From: Flavimaricola sp.
Lineage (GTDB): Bacteria; Pseudomonadota; Alphaproteobacteria; Rhodobacterales; Rhodobacteraceae
Assembly: GCA_023300365.1 (NCBI GenBank)
Contig: JALZWD010000401.1
Location: 1 to 6,323, forward strand
DNA length: 6,323 bases
Direction of reading: 5' to 3'
In this document: one piece after another, positions 1 to 5,922 of the stretch
Numbering within the stretch: the first letter of the stretch is position 1
How the letters are laid out: every line of letters starts with the position of its first letter
The notes under the pieces: model-generated
Told to the model about the DNA's origin: nothing
What the model saw: only the letters and a program-made list of their open reading frames with translations
Database searches by the model: none
Translations under genes and position numbers: made by a program

Positions 1-3000
1 ACATCCCCCGCATCCGCATCTTGCCCCGGATCGGTCGTGTTGCTCGCCACCTTAGTCACCGTCAATTCCGGCGCACCCGTCAATTCAACCGTCACCTGAT
101 CCGGAGGCGACACCACAAGCGTCGCGCCAAATGTCGTCTCGGCTGTTGCGTTATTGGTCACAAATCCATCGCCACTGACGCCCGAAATCGCATCCACATC
201 CGCCTGCGTCACCGTATACATCGCCGAACATGTCACCGATGCGTCCGGCGCCAAAACCGAACCATTGTCACAGGTGAACGCACCAATTCGGTCATCCCGC
301 ACGGTAAAGACTGGCCCCACAGCAGGCCGCACACCACCCGCCCCCGGCGAGGTATTGGTAATGGTGAAATCATAGGTAATGACATCGCCCGCCTGACTGG
401 CAGTGGGCGCAGGGTTGGCCACTTTGTCCAAACTAATCGCCGGATCGGCACCAACCGGGATCGTCTGCGCACTTGGGTCCGAGGTCGTGGTGCCATCCGT
501 CGCCGTCGCCGTATTCGACACCGACCCAAGAGCAAAATCATCCGCCGTAATCTCATAGGTGCCGGTACAAATCACCGCATCACCCGGCGCAATTCCGGGC
601 ACACCGCAATCCACTGGCCCCGTCAGAACATCGTTCACAACCACCTGCGACGTGATCGTCGTGTTCCCCGTATTGGTCACCTCAAATTGATAGGTCGCGG
701 TTTCGCCCGGCGCGAATGTGCCATTGCCTGTGATCGGCGGCAAACCACCCGTGGTCAACGTAACAAACGTCTTTTCAATCGCCAATTCTGGCCGCTGCAC
801 CGCAAACGCCGTCGCCTCGCCGGGCGTCGGTGTCGTCACCGTGGCGCCATCAAACACCGTGCTGGCATCCGCCATATTGGTAAAGGATCCCGCATCAATA
901 TCGCCCTGCGCGGGGTTCCATGTCGCCGAACAGGTCACGCTGTCGCCCGGCGCAACAGGGCCCGCCTCACAGGTGATATTTGCCGGAATTTCACTATCGG
1001 CAATCGTGATTGGCGCGGTCGTTGTCACGTTGCCTTCGTTGGTCACGACAAACTCAAAAATCACACTATCGGCGGTGCTTTCATATGTTGTCGGCGTGCC
1101 AGGACGGATGCGCTTAACAATGCTTAACGCGGGCTGCTGATCTGCGGCCACCGTCTCGGTTTCTTCATCCGATGCGATAACGGCTGTCCCGGACGGATAG
1201 GTCGCCGAGGGCACAACAGGCTGGCTCACATTCGCCGTGGCCAGATTAACCACTTCGCCCGCATCCAAATCCGGCTGATCCACCACATAGCTCGCGGTAC
1301 ACGTCAGGCTCGCACCCGGCACAATATCGGCCAGCGGACATGATACTGTCGTCTGATCATCCGCCACCGAAATCTGCGCATCAATCGTGACATTGCCGTC
1401 GTTGGTCACCACATAATCATATGTGATCACATCGCCCACAGCGGTGAAATCCGCGCCGCTTGTTGCGGTCTTAACCATGCTGATCTCGGGCAATTGATCC
1501 GGCCCCGCAAGGCTGACTGAATCCGTCTGCGACACACTGCCCACGCCCGCAGGTCCGTCTGCGGTAACTTCGGCAATATTCGTTAACGACCCTGCATCAA
1601 TGTCATCCTGATCGGGCACATAACTGTCCCGAAGCGGCGTCCCATCGGCACAGGCCGTCACCACGTCACCCGGCTCCAAATCCACCAAAGCACAGCTCAG
1701 CCCGGTCAACGGATCGCTAAACTGCACATTGCTCAGCGTTACGTTCCCGGTGTTCTCAACCTGGAACGTATAAAATTCCGCGGCCCCCAAAACATAGGTG
1801 TTATCACCATCTTCTTCGGTCTTGGTCACACCAAGCGAGGCGGCACGCACCGGCCCCGGCACGGTTACATCCGCCGTATCACTGATCGCCGCACCATCAA
1901 CGCCCTCGCCCGCAAAGCTGGCCATATTGGTGATCTCGCCCGCGTCGATATCCGCTTGGGTAATAGTGTGAATACCAAAGCAAGAATTATCAACCGCACC
2001 CGGCGCAAGGTCGCCAATCACACAGCTAAGATCTGGGTCAAAAAACGTATCCTCAAGCACCACATTCGCCAGCGTCACATTGCCAGTATTTTCGATCCTC
2101 AGGGTAAAGCGAACGGTGTCGCCTACTGCCGAAAATGACGCATCCGCCGTCTTGGAAAAATCCCACTCCGCCACACGCGCGGGGCCGGGAACGGTCTCGC
2201 TTGCCGACACTGGCGCGATGCCGTCCGCCTCCGCCGTCGCGGTGTTGGTATAGGATCCCGCATCGATGTCGTCTTGCGTCACCGCACGGCTGCCAACACA
2301 GCTTGGATCACTCACCCCCGGTGCCAAACTTGGGATCACACAGCTCACCCCAATCGCCGGATCATCGATGATAATATTCGTCGCCGTAAGATTGCCGGTG
2401 TTCCTCACCGTGATCCGGTAATTGATGATATTGCCCACGGCGGCAAAGCTTGGCTGCGTCGCGTCCTTAACCAAACTTAACGATTGAACTTGGGCCAGCG
2501 GATTGATTGTGACGGTCTCATCATCGGTTTCTAACAACGTCGCACCCGACGGCGTGGTGCCCGTGGCTGTCGCTGTATTATCAATTTGCCCAAGATCGAG
2601 GTCGTCTTGATCCACGACATAATTTCCCGAACAGCTTTGCGTCGCCATCCCGCCAATATCGGTCAAGGTACAAGACAATCCCGGGATCAACGGATCGCTC
2701 ACCACAACTTGGCTCAGTGTCTGGTTCGAGGTGTTGGTGACGCTAAACGAATAGGTAACTATGTCGCCCACATTGGAATAGTCATCGCTGCTTGATTTAA
2801 CAAAGGTAAAGCCCGGCGTAATATCTGCAGGCACAGTGGCATCCGACGGCGCCGACATCACCGTACTCGTCGGTCCACCAAGCGGCGGCGTATAAGGAAA
2901 GCTCGCCGTGGCCGTATTGGTAAACTCACCAGCATCCAAATCTGCCTGCGTCAGCCCCGAAAAGGTCCCCGTGCAGCTATAGCTTTGCGGCGCATTCGCC

Positions 3001-5606
3001 GACCCAACCGGAAACAAAAGTGGCGGCTGGCTACAGCCCGATAGCGCCACCCCCGGATCATTGATCGTAATCGGACTATCCCCCGAAACGATCGTAACAT
3101 CCCCAGTATTGCGGACCACAAACTCAAACGTCAAAACATCAGAAACCGCATCAAACCCTGCGGTTACGGCGGTCTTGTCAATCGTGATACCCGGCGTCCC
3201 GTCTTGCGGAATTGTCGCATCATCCGTGTTGGACTGTGTCGCTCCATCCGTCGCAAAGGCGTTGTTGGTCACAAATCCCGCGATCACATCCGCCGTCGTA
3301 ACAGTATAAACAGCCGTACATTGCACGGCCCCCAGCGGCGCCAACGGTCCCGCATCGCACAAGAACGGCGTGCCACCATTGATCTTGTCATCCACCACAT
3401 TAATCGGCCCCACAATCGTGGTGTTGCCGTCATTTGTGACGTCATATGTAAAGGTCACGGTTGTTCCATCGACAAAATCAATCGGCGCAACTGTCGGCGC
3501 GGTCTTAACCATGTTTAACGACGGATCCTGATCCGCTAAAACGGTCAGCTCGACATCCGGCGAGGTCACAACACCCCCCCCTGCCCCCGCAGGCGCATCC
3601 GCTGTCGCTCCCGCCGTATTCGTCACACCACCATCATTCAAATCGTCTTGGTCAATCACATATGCCGCCGAGGTACAGGTCATCGTCCCACCCGGCGCGA
3701 TTGGCGTCGCCGGACACGTCACGCCAACCCGGTTGTCCGTCACCGCCGCACCGCTGAGCGTCACATTGCCCGTATTGGTCAACACATATTCATAGATCAG
3801 GCTCTGCCCCAAAGCGTTAAAGGGCTCCGGCGAACCCGCCTGCAACCGCTTAACGATGCTTAACCCGGTGGTCACATCCGCGGGCACAGTCACATCATCG
3901 CTCGCACTGACCGTGGTGCCACCTTGCGTCACACTCGCCGTCGCTTCGTTAACGATTTCGCCGGCGTTGAGGTCATCCAGACCAATCGTATAGCTCGCAG
4001 TGCACGTCACACTCCCCCCTGGTGCCACGGCCCCAGCAGGACAAATCGCGCCTCCGGTTAAGGGATCGTCAATGCTTGGCGGCCCCGGCCACGTCACAGC
4101 GCCTTGGTTCGTCACAACAATTCGAAAGTCGATAACGTCACCAACCGCATCATAATCCGCCTGCACTGCGGTCTTAACAATGCTTAACATCGGCGCGCTC
4201 GGCGTCCCGTCCAAGGTCTCGCTTGCCGTCGCCTGAATGGTGCCGCCATCGGGCAAAGTGGCATCCGCCGTCGCCGTATTGGTTAACGGCGTGCCACTTA
4301 TAGCAAAGGTATCAACATCCGCTTGGGTCACCGTATAGGTGCCACTGCAGGTTTCGGTATTGGTCGTATTCGCCGCCGACAGCGGCACAACCTGTGGAAT
4401 GGTGCAGGATAAACCGGGGATTAATGGATCCGTAACCACAACATCCGTTAGCGTGGTATTACCCGTGTTCGTCACCGTAAACGTATAGGTAATCACCTCG
4501 CCCAAAACACCAAAACGGGCGACATCCGCATCCTTGTCCAAGGTCATCCCGTTGGTTTGCGCAGGGCCCGTCAGGGTCACCGTATCTTCAACCGCGCCCA
4601 ATTCACCGAATTCTGGATCACCATTTGCAACGGCAATATTCGTTAACACACCTGCATCCACATCCGCTTGCGTGACGGAATAGGTCCCCGTACAGGTCAG
4701 CGTCGTGGGCTGCGTCGCGCCCACTGGAGGCTCGGCAAGGTTGTTGCCGGGCGGCGCCGGGCACACCACATTTGCTATTCGATCGTCAGCCACGGTAATG
4801 TTGTCGATCCCGACAGACCCGATATTGCTGATGATATATTCATATTCCACCACCTCGCCCACTTGGGCGAATGCGGTTGCCCCGCCGACAACGGTCTTTT
4901 CCAACTCGTAACCTGGGGCCACTGTTCGCAGGTCCTCGGCCGGCAGGCTCGGCCCCCGGGTGAAATCCCAAAAGTTATCGTTTGGGTCATCATCAAAAAC
5001 TTGGGTGCTGGTCTGACCCGTCGTAAGGATGTTGTTAAGCAAAGCCGCGTTGGTCGATTCAAACCATGCGGTATTGAACGTGTTGTTGCCAAAGCCCGTC
5101 GTGAAACCAAAACTCTGGGTGCCAGCATCATTGGTAATCTCGGATTGAATCCCCGACCAGCTTCCCAGATTAAAGCCATTCATTCGCAGCGAAATGTCGT
5201 CCTCGTCAAAACCGCCCGGTTGCGTATCACCATCAAACGCCGAAAAACGCACATCCATGCGGGCGATTGATCCGCCGAAATAGTCTGCACACGACGAGAA
5301 GCCACAATCCAACGTCAGCGGGTTATTGATAGTAAACGGATTGCCACGAAACGCTGCGGGCTGGCCGTTAAAGTTAAACCCGCGGAATGCGCCATCGGGA
5401 TCTGAAAACTGGTAATAAACGTTACCGTTCGCTCCGGTAAGAACAATCGCAACACCGCCTGCTTCGGGGTATTCCGTAGGAAGCGCAACGCCGGTGGCGG
5501 GGACAGTTCTGGTGTAGGGCGTGGCGTCAGCAGGACTTGCGACAAAAGCCCCCAACATCATTCCCAATGCGGCGCACGCTGGCCGCAAGAGCCCCGAAAA
5601 CGGCAT
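1..5606 (-). CDS. Giant exported multi-repeat protein (DUF11/DUF7507-type repeats), 3' end outside window
   Basis: A single uninterrupted frame runs from ATG at 5606 to the left edge: 1868 complete codons and no stop. The start is fixed by an in-frame TAG immediately before the ATG and a GAGG ribosome binding site 7 bases upstream. Residues 1-28 are a signal peptide, 29-232 an acidic N-terminal region, and from 233 onward there are 14 full tandem repeats of 105-126 residues plus the first 21 residues of a fifteenth. Each repeat reads roughly L-S-I-V-K-T-A, VGDVITYxFxVTNTGN, VxDP, Cys, APGxSVTC, YxVTQADxDAGxxTNxATA, as in the DUF11/DUF7507 families, which are widespread in secreted bacterial proteins and of unsettled function. 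Inferred role: a stiff, disulfide-braced extracellular stalk or adhesin. The anchor (for example a sorting signal or outer-membrane domain) is not visible. No catalytic motif is seen. The frame and family are firm; the function is a guess. Confidence 0.95.
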   Translation of the reverse strand, partial: MPFSGLLRPACAALGMMLGAFVASPADATPYTRTVPATGVALPTEYPEAGGVAIVLTGANGNVYYQFSDPDGAFRGFNFNGQPAAFRGNPFTINNPLTLDCGFSSCADYFGGSIARMDVRFSAFDGDTQPGGFDEDDISLRMNGFNLGSWSGIQSEITNDAGTQSFGFTTGFGNNTFNTAWFESTNAALLNNILTTGQTSTQVFDDDPNDNFWDFTRGPSLPAEDLRTVAPGYELEKTVVGGATAFAQVGEVVEYEYIISNIGSVGIDNITVADDRIANVVCPAPPGNNLAEPPVGATQPTTLTCTGTYSVTQADVDAGVLTNIAVANGDPEFGELGAVEDTVTLTGPAQTNGMTLDKDADVARFGVLGEVITYTFTVTNTGNTTLTDVVVTDPLIPGLSCTIPQVVPLSAANTTNTETCSGTYTVTQADVDTFAISGTPLTNTATADATLPDGGTIQATASETLDGTPSAPMLSIVKTAVQADYDAVGDVIDFRIVVTNQGAVTWPGPPSIDDPLTGGAICPAGAVAPGGSVTCTASYTIGLDDLNAGEIVNEATASVTQGGTTVSASDDVTVPADVTTGLSIVKRLQAGSPEPFNALGQSLIYEYVLTNTGNVTLSGAAVTDNRVGVTCPATPIAPGGTMTCTSAAYVIDQDDLNDGGVTNTAGATADAPAGAGGGVVTSPDVELTVLADQDPSLNMVKTAPTVAPIDFVDGTTVTFTYDVTNDGNTTIVGPINVVDDKINGGTPFLCDAGPLAPLGAVQCTAVYTVTTADVIAGFVTNNAFATDGATQSNTDDATIPQDGTPGITIDKTAVTAGFDAVSDVLTFEFVVRNTGDVTIVSGDSPITINDPGVALSGCSQPPLLFPVGSANAPQSYSCTGTFSGLTQADLDAGEFTNTATASFPYTPPLGGPTSTVMSAPSDATVPADITPGFTFVKSSSDDYSNVGDIVTYSFSVTNTSNQTLSQVVVSDPLIPGLSCTLTDIGGMATQSCSGNYVVDQDDLDLGQIDNTATATGTTPSGATLLETDDETVTINPLAQVQSLSLVKDATQPSFAAVGNIINYRITVRNTGNLTATNIIIDDPAIGVSCVIPSLAPGVSDPSCVGSRAVTQDDIDAGSYTNTATAEADGIAPVSASETVPGPARVAEWDFSKTADASFSAVGDTVRFTLRIENTGNVTLANVVLEDTFFDPDLSCVIGDLAPGAVDNSCFGIHTITQADIDAGEITNMASFAGEGVDGAAISDTADVTVPGPVRAASLGVTKTEEDGDNTYVLGAAEFYTFQVENTGNVTLSNVQFSDPLTGLSCALVDLEPGDVVTACADGTPLRDSYVPDQDDIDAGSLTNIAEVTADGPAGVGSVSQTDSVSLAGPDQLPEISMVKTATSGADFTAVGDVITYDYVVTNDGNVTIDAQISVADDQTTVSCPLADIVPGASLTCTASYVVDQPDLDAGEVVNLATANVSQPVVPSATYPSGTAVIASDEETETVAADQQPALSIVKRIRPGTPTTYESTADSVIFEFVVTNEGNVTTTAPITIADSEIPANITCEAGPVAPGDSVTCSATWNPAQGDIDAGSFTNMADASTVFDGATVTTPTPGEATAFAVQRPELAIEKTFVTLTTGGLPPITGNGTFAPGETATYQFEVTNTGNTTITSQVVVNDVLTGPVDCGVPGIAPGDAVICTGTYEITADDFALGSVSNTATATDGTTTSDPSAQTIPVGADPAISLDKVANPAPTASQAGDVITYDFTITNTSPGAGGVRPAVGPVFTVRDDRIGAFTCDNGSVLAPDASVTCSAMYTVTQADVDAISGVSGDGFVTNNATAETTFGATLVVSPPDQVTVELTGAPELTVTKVASNTTDPGQDADAGD
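66..437 (-). repeat. Repeat unit 14, with extended closing motif
   Basis: Residues 1724-1847. The 'VTNTGN' strand is replaced by 'ITNTSPGAGGVRPAVG', a glycine-rich insertion. The closing motif is stretched to 'VTQADVDAISGVSGDGFVTN', comparable to unit 2. Both cysteines are kept, 13 residues apart. Confidence 0.85.
2811..3188 (-). repeat. Repeat unit 6, the longest unit
   Basis: Residues 807-932, 126 residues, opening 'ITIDKTAVTAGFDAV'. It has 19 residues between its cysteines, an additional residue in the 'GLTQADLDAG' motif, and a Pro/Gly/Thr/Ser-rich tail ('YTPPLGGPTSTVMSAPS') that lengthens the linker to unit 7. Confidence 0.85.
4191..4547 (-). repeat. Repeat unit 2, with two loop insertions
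   Basis: Residues 354-472. Its inter-cysteine loop is 18 residues and Thr/Asn-rich. The closing motif is stretched: after 'VTQADVD' it continues 'TFAISGTPLTN' instead of 'AGxxTN', an insertion at the same place as in unit 14. The segment 'DPLIPGLSCT' recurs in unit 7. Confidence 0.85.
4548..4910 (-). repeat. Repeat unit 1, with enlarged inter-cysteine loop
   Basis: Residues 233-353 open with 'YELEKTVVGG' and 'VGEVVEYEYIISNIGSVG', more diverged than later units. The stretch between its two cysteines holds 22 residues rich in Pro and Gly, against the usual 12-13. It still ends with the standard 'VTQADVDAGVLTN'. As the unit next to the N-terminal region it may form a specialised junction. Confidence 0.85.
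4911..5522 (-). other. Unrecognised N-terminal region of the giant protein (residues 29-232)
   Basis: About 204 residues lie between the signal peptide and the first repeat and do not follow the repeat pattern. They are rich in Phe, Asn, Gly and Asp. Visible landmarks are C101 and C105 ('LDCGFSSC'), a possible local disulfide, and an acidic glycine-rich stretch at residues 125-137 (D-G-D-T-Q-P-G-G-F-D-E-D-D) that could bind calcium. This is followed by 'RMNGFNLGSW', and near the end comes 'VFDDDPNDNFWDFTRG'. Alternating hydrophobic residues suggest a beta-sandwich. In proteins of this shape the N-terminal domain is often the exposed tip, so it may be the ligand-binding part. I cannot name a family. 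Confidence 0.6.
5523..5606 (-). other. Signal peptide of the giant protein (residues 1-28)
   Basis: The N-terminus has an arginine at residue 8, a hydrophobic stretch at residues 10-23 (rich in A, L, M, G, F, V), then S-P-A-D-A before T29. The A-D-A at residues 26-28 fits the A-x-A rule for signal peptidase I, with cleavage after A28. This predicts Sec export. The n-region has a single basic residue, which is weak but acceptable. Starting instead at Met16 or Met17 would remove most of the hydrophobic core, which supports the 5606 start. Confidence 0.75.
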
Positions 5607-5610
5607 CTAC

Positions 5611-5617
5611 TTTCCTC
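5611..5617 (-). promoter_or_regulatory. Ribosome binding site of the giant gene
   Basis: On the minus strand GAGGAAA occupies 5617-5611. The GAGG core is separated by seven bases from the ATG at 5606. It decides the start, together with the stop codon TAG in frame directly before the ATG. Confidence 0.8.
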
Positions 5618-5644
5618 AACCCAATGAGCACCCCCAAGTACCCG

Positions 5645-5671
5645 CGTTTACATTAGTAACTAATTCGTCAA
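5645..5671 (-). promoter_or_regulatory. Candidate sigma-70 promoter for the giant gene
   Basis: On the minus strand TTGACG (5671-5666) is a near-consensus -35 box. A weaker TAAACG (5650-5645) follows after 15 bases and could act as the -10. That would leave a leader of roughly 30 bases. The spacer is almost entirely occupied by the 13-bp palindrome at 5652-5664, so a bound repressor would block the promoter. The -10 match and spacing are poor, so only the -35 is convincing. Confidence 0.35.
5652..5664. promoter_or_regulatory. 13-bp palindrome in promoter spacer, possible operator
   Basis: ATTAGTAACTAAT is a perfect inverted repeat with 6-bp arms around one central base. It lies one base from the TTGACG box upstream of the giant gene. 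Its size and place fit a dimeric regulator binding site. No regulator is encoded in the window. Confidence 0.35.
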
Positions 5672-5692
5672 GATTCCCGGAGAGAGCAAGCC

Positions 5693-5710
5693 AAATGCGG
5701 GGCCGCATTT
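5693..5710. repeat. 18-bp inverted repeat upstream of the giant gene
   Basis: AAATGCGG and CCGCATTT form perfect 8-bp arms around GG. It lies about 90 bases upstream of the start codon and about 20 bases upstream of the TTGACG box. It is not followed by a T-run on either strand, so a terminator is unlikely; an operator or activator site is more plausible. Next to it, ATTGTG occurs twice (5713-5718 and 5724-5729), 11 bp apart, as in tandem half-sites on one face of the helix. Confidence 0.4.
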
Positions 5711-5820
5711 AGATTGTGGCAACATTGTGCCTTTAGCGTCGCAACCACAAGCTGAGCTCCGGCTGTTCCCGGGACATTAACACAACCTGCACCACAAATC
5801 CGCGCCGTTGATCTCACACC

Positions 5821-5856
5821 AAAAAACGGGTTTCGCAGCCTTTCAAAAAATAACCC
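5821..5856 (-). terminator. Possible weak terminator after the partition-like gene
   Basis: Read on the minus strand, GGGTT (5856-5852) and AACCC (5832-5828) can pair, and after one G comes a run of six T (5826-5821). The stem is only 5 bp and the loop is 19 bases, so this is a weak candidate. It sits about 70 bases past the stop codon at 5923, where a terminator separating the two genes would be expected. Confidence 0.25.
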
Positions 5857-5883
5857 ATTGATTTTATTGACGTAATCGCGCCT

Positions 5884-5916
5884 TTTCGCATGCGAAAGTC
5901 GGTTTTCGCAGCGAAA
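5884..5916. repeat. Paired TTTCGC/GCGAAA palindromes, candidate parS-like site
   Basis: Two palindromes share the arms TTTCGC and GCGAAA: a perfect 14-mer at 5884-5897 (centre AT) and a 13-mer at 5904-5916 (centre A). Their centres are about 19.5 bp apart, close to two helical turns. A further partial copy, TTTCGCAGC, is at 5831-5839. They begin 6 bases beyond the stop codon of the ParB-like gene. Short palindromes beside parAB or replication genes serve as centromeres on rhodobacterial plasmids, so a parS role is a reasonable inference. The exact sequence is not one I can match to a known group. Confidence 0.45.
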
Positions 5917-5922
5917 TGGCCC

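Larger units (their letters stand above)
1..4910 (-). repeat. Tandem array of 14 complete plus 1 partial DUF11/DUF7507-type repeats
   Basis: Taking the 'LSIVKT'-like strand as each unit's start, units begin at minus-strand positions 4910, 4547, 4190, 3863, 3518, 3188, 2810, 2480, 2165, 1835, 1484, 1127, 785, 437 and 65 (residues 233, 354, 473, 582, 697, 807, 933, 1043, 1148, 1258, 1375, 1494, 1608, 1724, 1848). Unit lengths are 105-126 residues, mean about 115. Every complete unit carries exactly two cysteines, separated by 12 or 13 residues in eleven units but by 22, 18 and 19 in units 1, 2 and 6. The common closing motif is T-Q-A-D-x-D-A-G-x-x-T-N-x-A-T-A. Units are alike in protein but clearly diverged in DNA, so this is an old array rather than a fresh expansion. 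Confidence 0.93.
5607..5922. other. Non-coding gap between the two genes
   Basis: I see no convincing gene in these 316 bases. The part nearest 5922 is AT-richer and holds the TTTCGC palindromes and a possible terminator. The middle (about 5730-5820) shows nothing clear. The part nearest 5606 holds the 18-bp inverted repeat, the tandem ATTGTG words, the TTGACG box with its palindrome and the ribosome binding site. I see no match to a DnaA box (TTATCCACA). Confidence 0.7.

Noticed and set aside
21..1127. A 368-codon open frame on the plus strand, rich in Arg and His
   Set aside because: It is the codon-aligned antisense of the giant gene. It stays open because the sense strand rarely uses TTA, CTA and TCA codons, and its stop at 1125-1127 is the antisense of a TTA in unit 12. 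Its composition is unlike a real protein and it has no ribosome binding site.
1..4910. Repeats as a CRISPR array or mobile element
   Set aside because: The period is about 345 bases with diverged DNA and a continuous reading frame across all units, so these are protein domain repeats.
4775..5179. A minus-strand open frame overlapping the giant gene in another register
   Set aside because: It lies in a different frame from the continuous signal-peptide-plus-repeat frame, which covers the same bases without a break.
4668..5270. A 200-codon open frame on the plus strand
   Set aside because: It overlaps the well-supported repeat and N-terminal coding of the giant gene on the other strand and shows no recognisable domain.
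5315..5545. A minus-strand open frame near the start of the giant gene
   Set aside because: It is out of register with the 5606 frame and would remove the signal peptide. The encoded sequence has no recognisable feature.
5574..5606. Possible lipoprotein signal at C11 of the giant protein
   Set aside because: The residues before the cysteine (R-P-A) do not fit a lipobox and no hydrophobic stretch precedes it. The hydrophobic core comes after it, and A-D-A at residues 26-28 fits signal peptidase I.
5891..5910. Hairpin between the two TTTCGC palindromes as a rho-independent terminator
   Set aside because: TGCGAAA and TTTCGCA can form a 7-bp stem with a 6-base loop, but no T-run follows on the minus strand. 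The palindromic sharing of arms fits a protein-binding site better.
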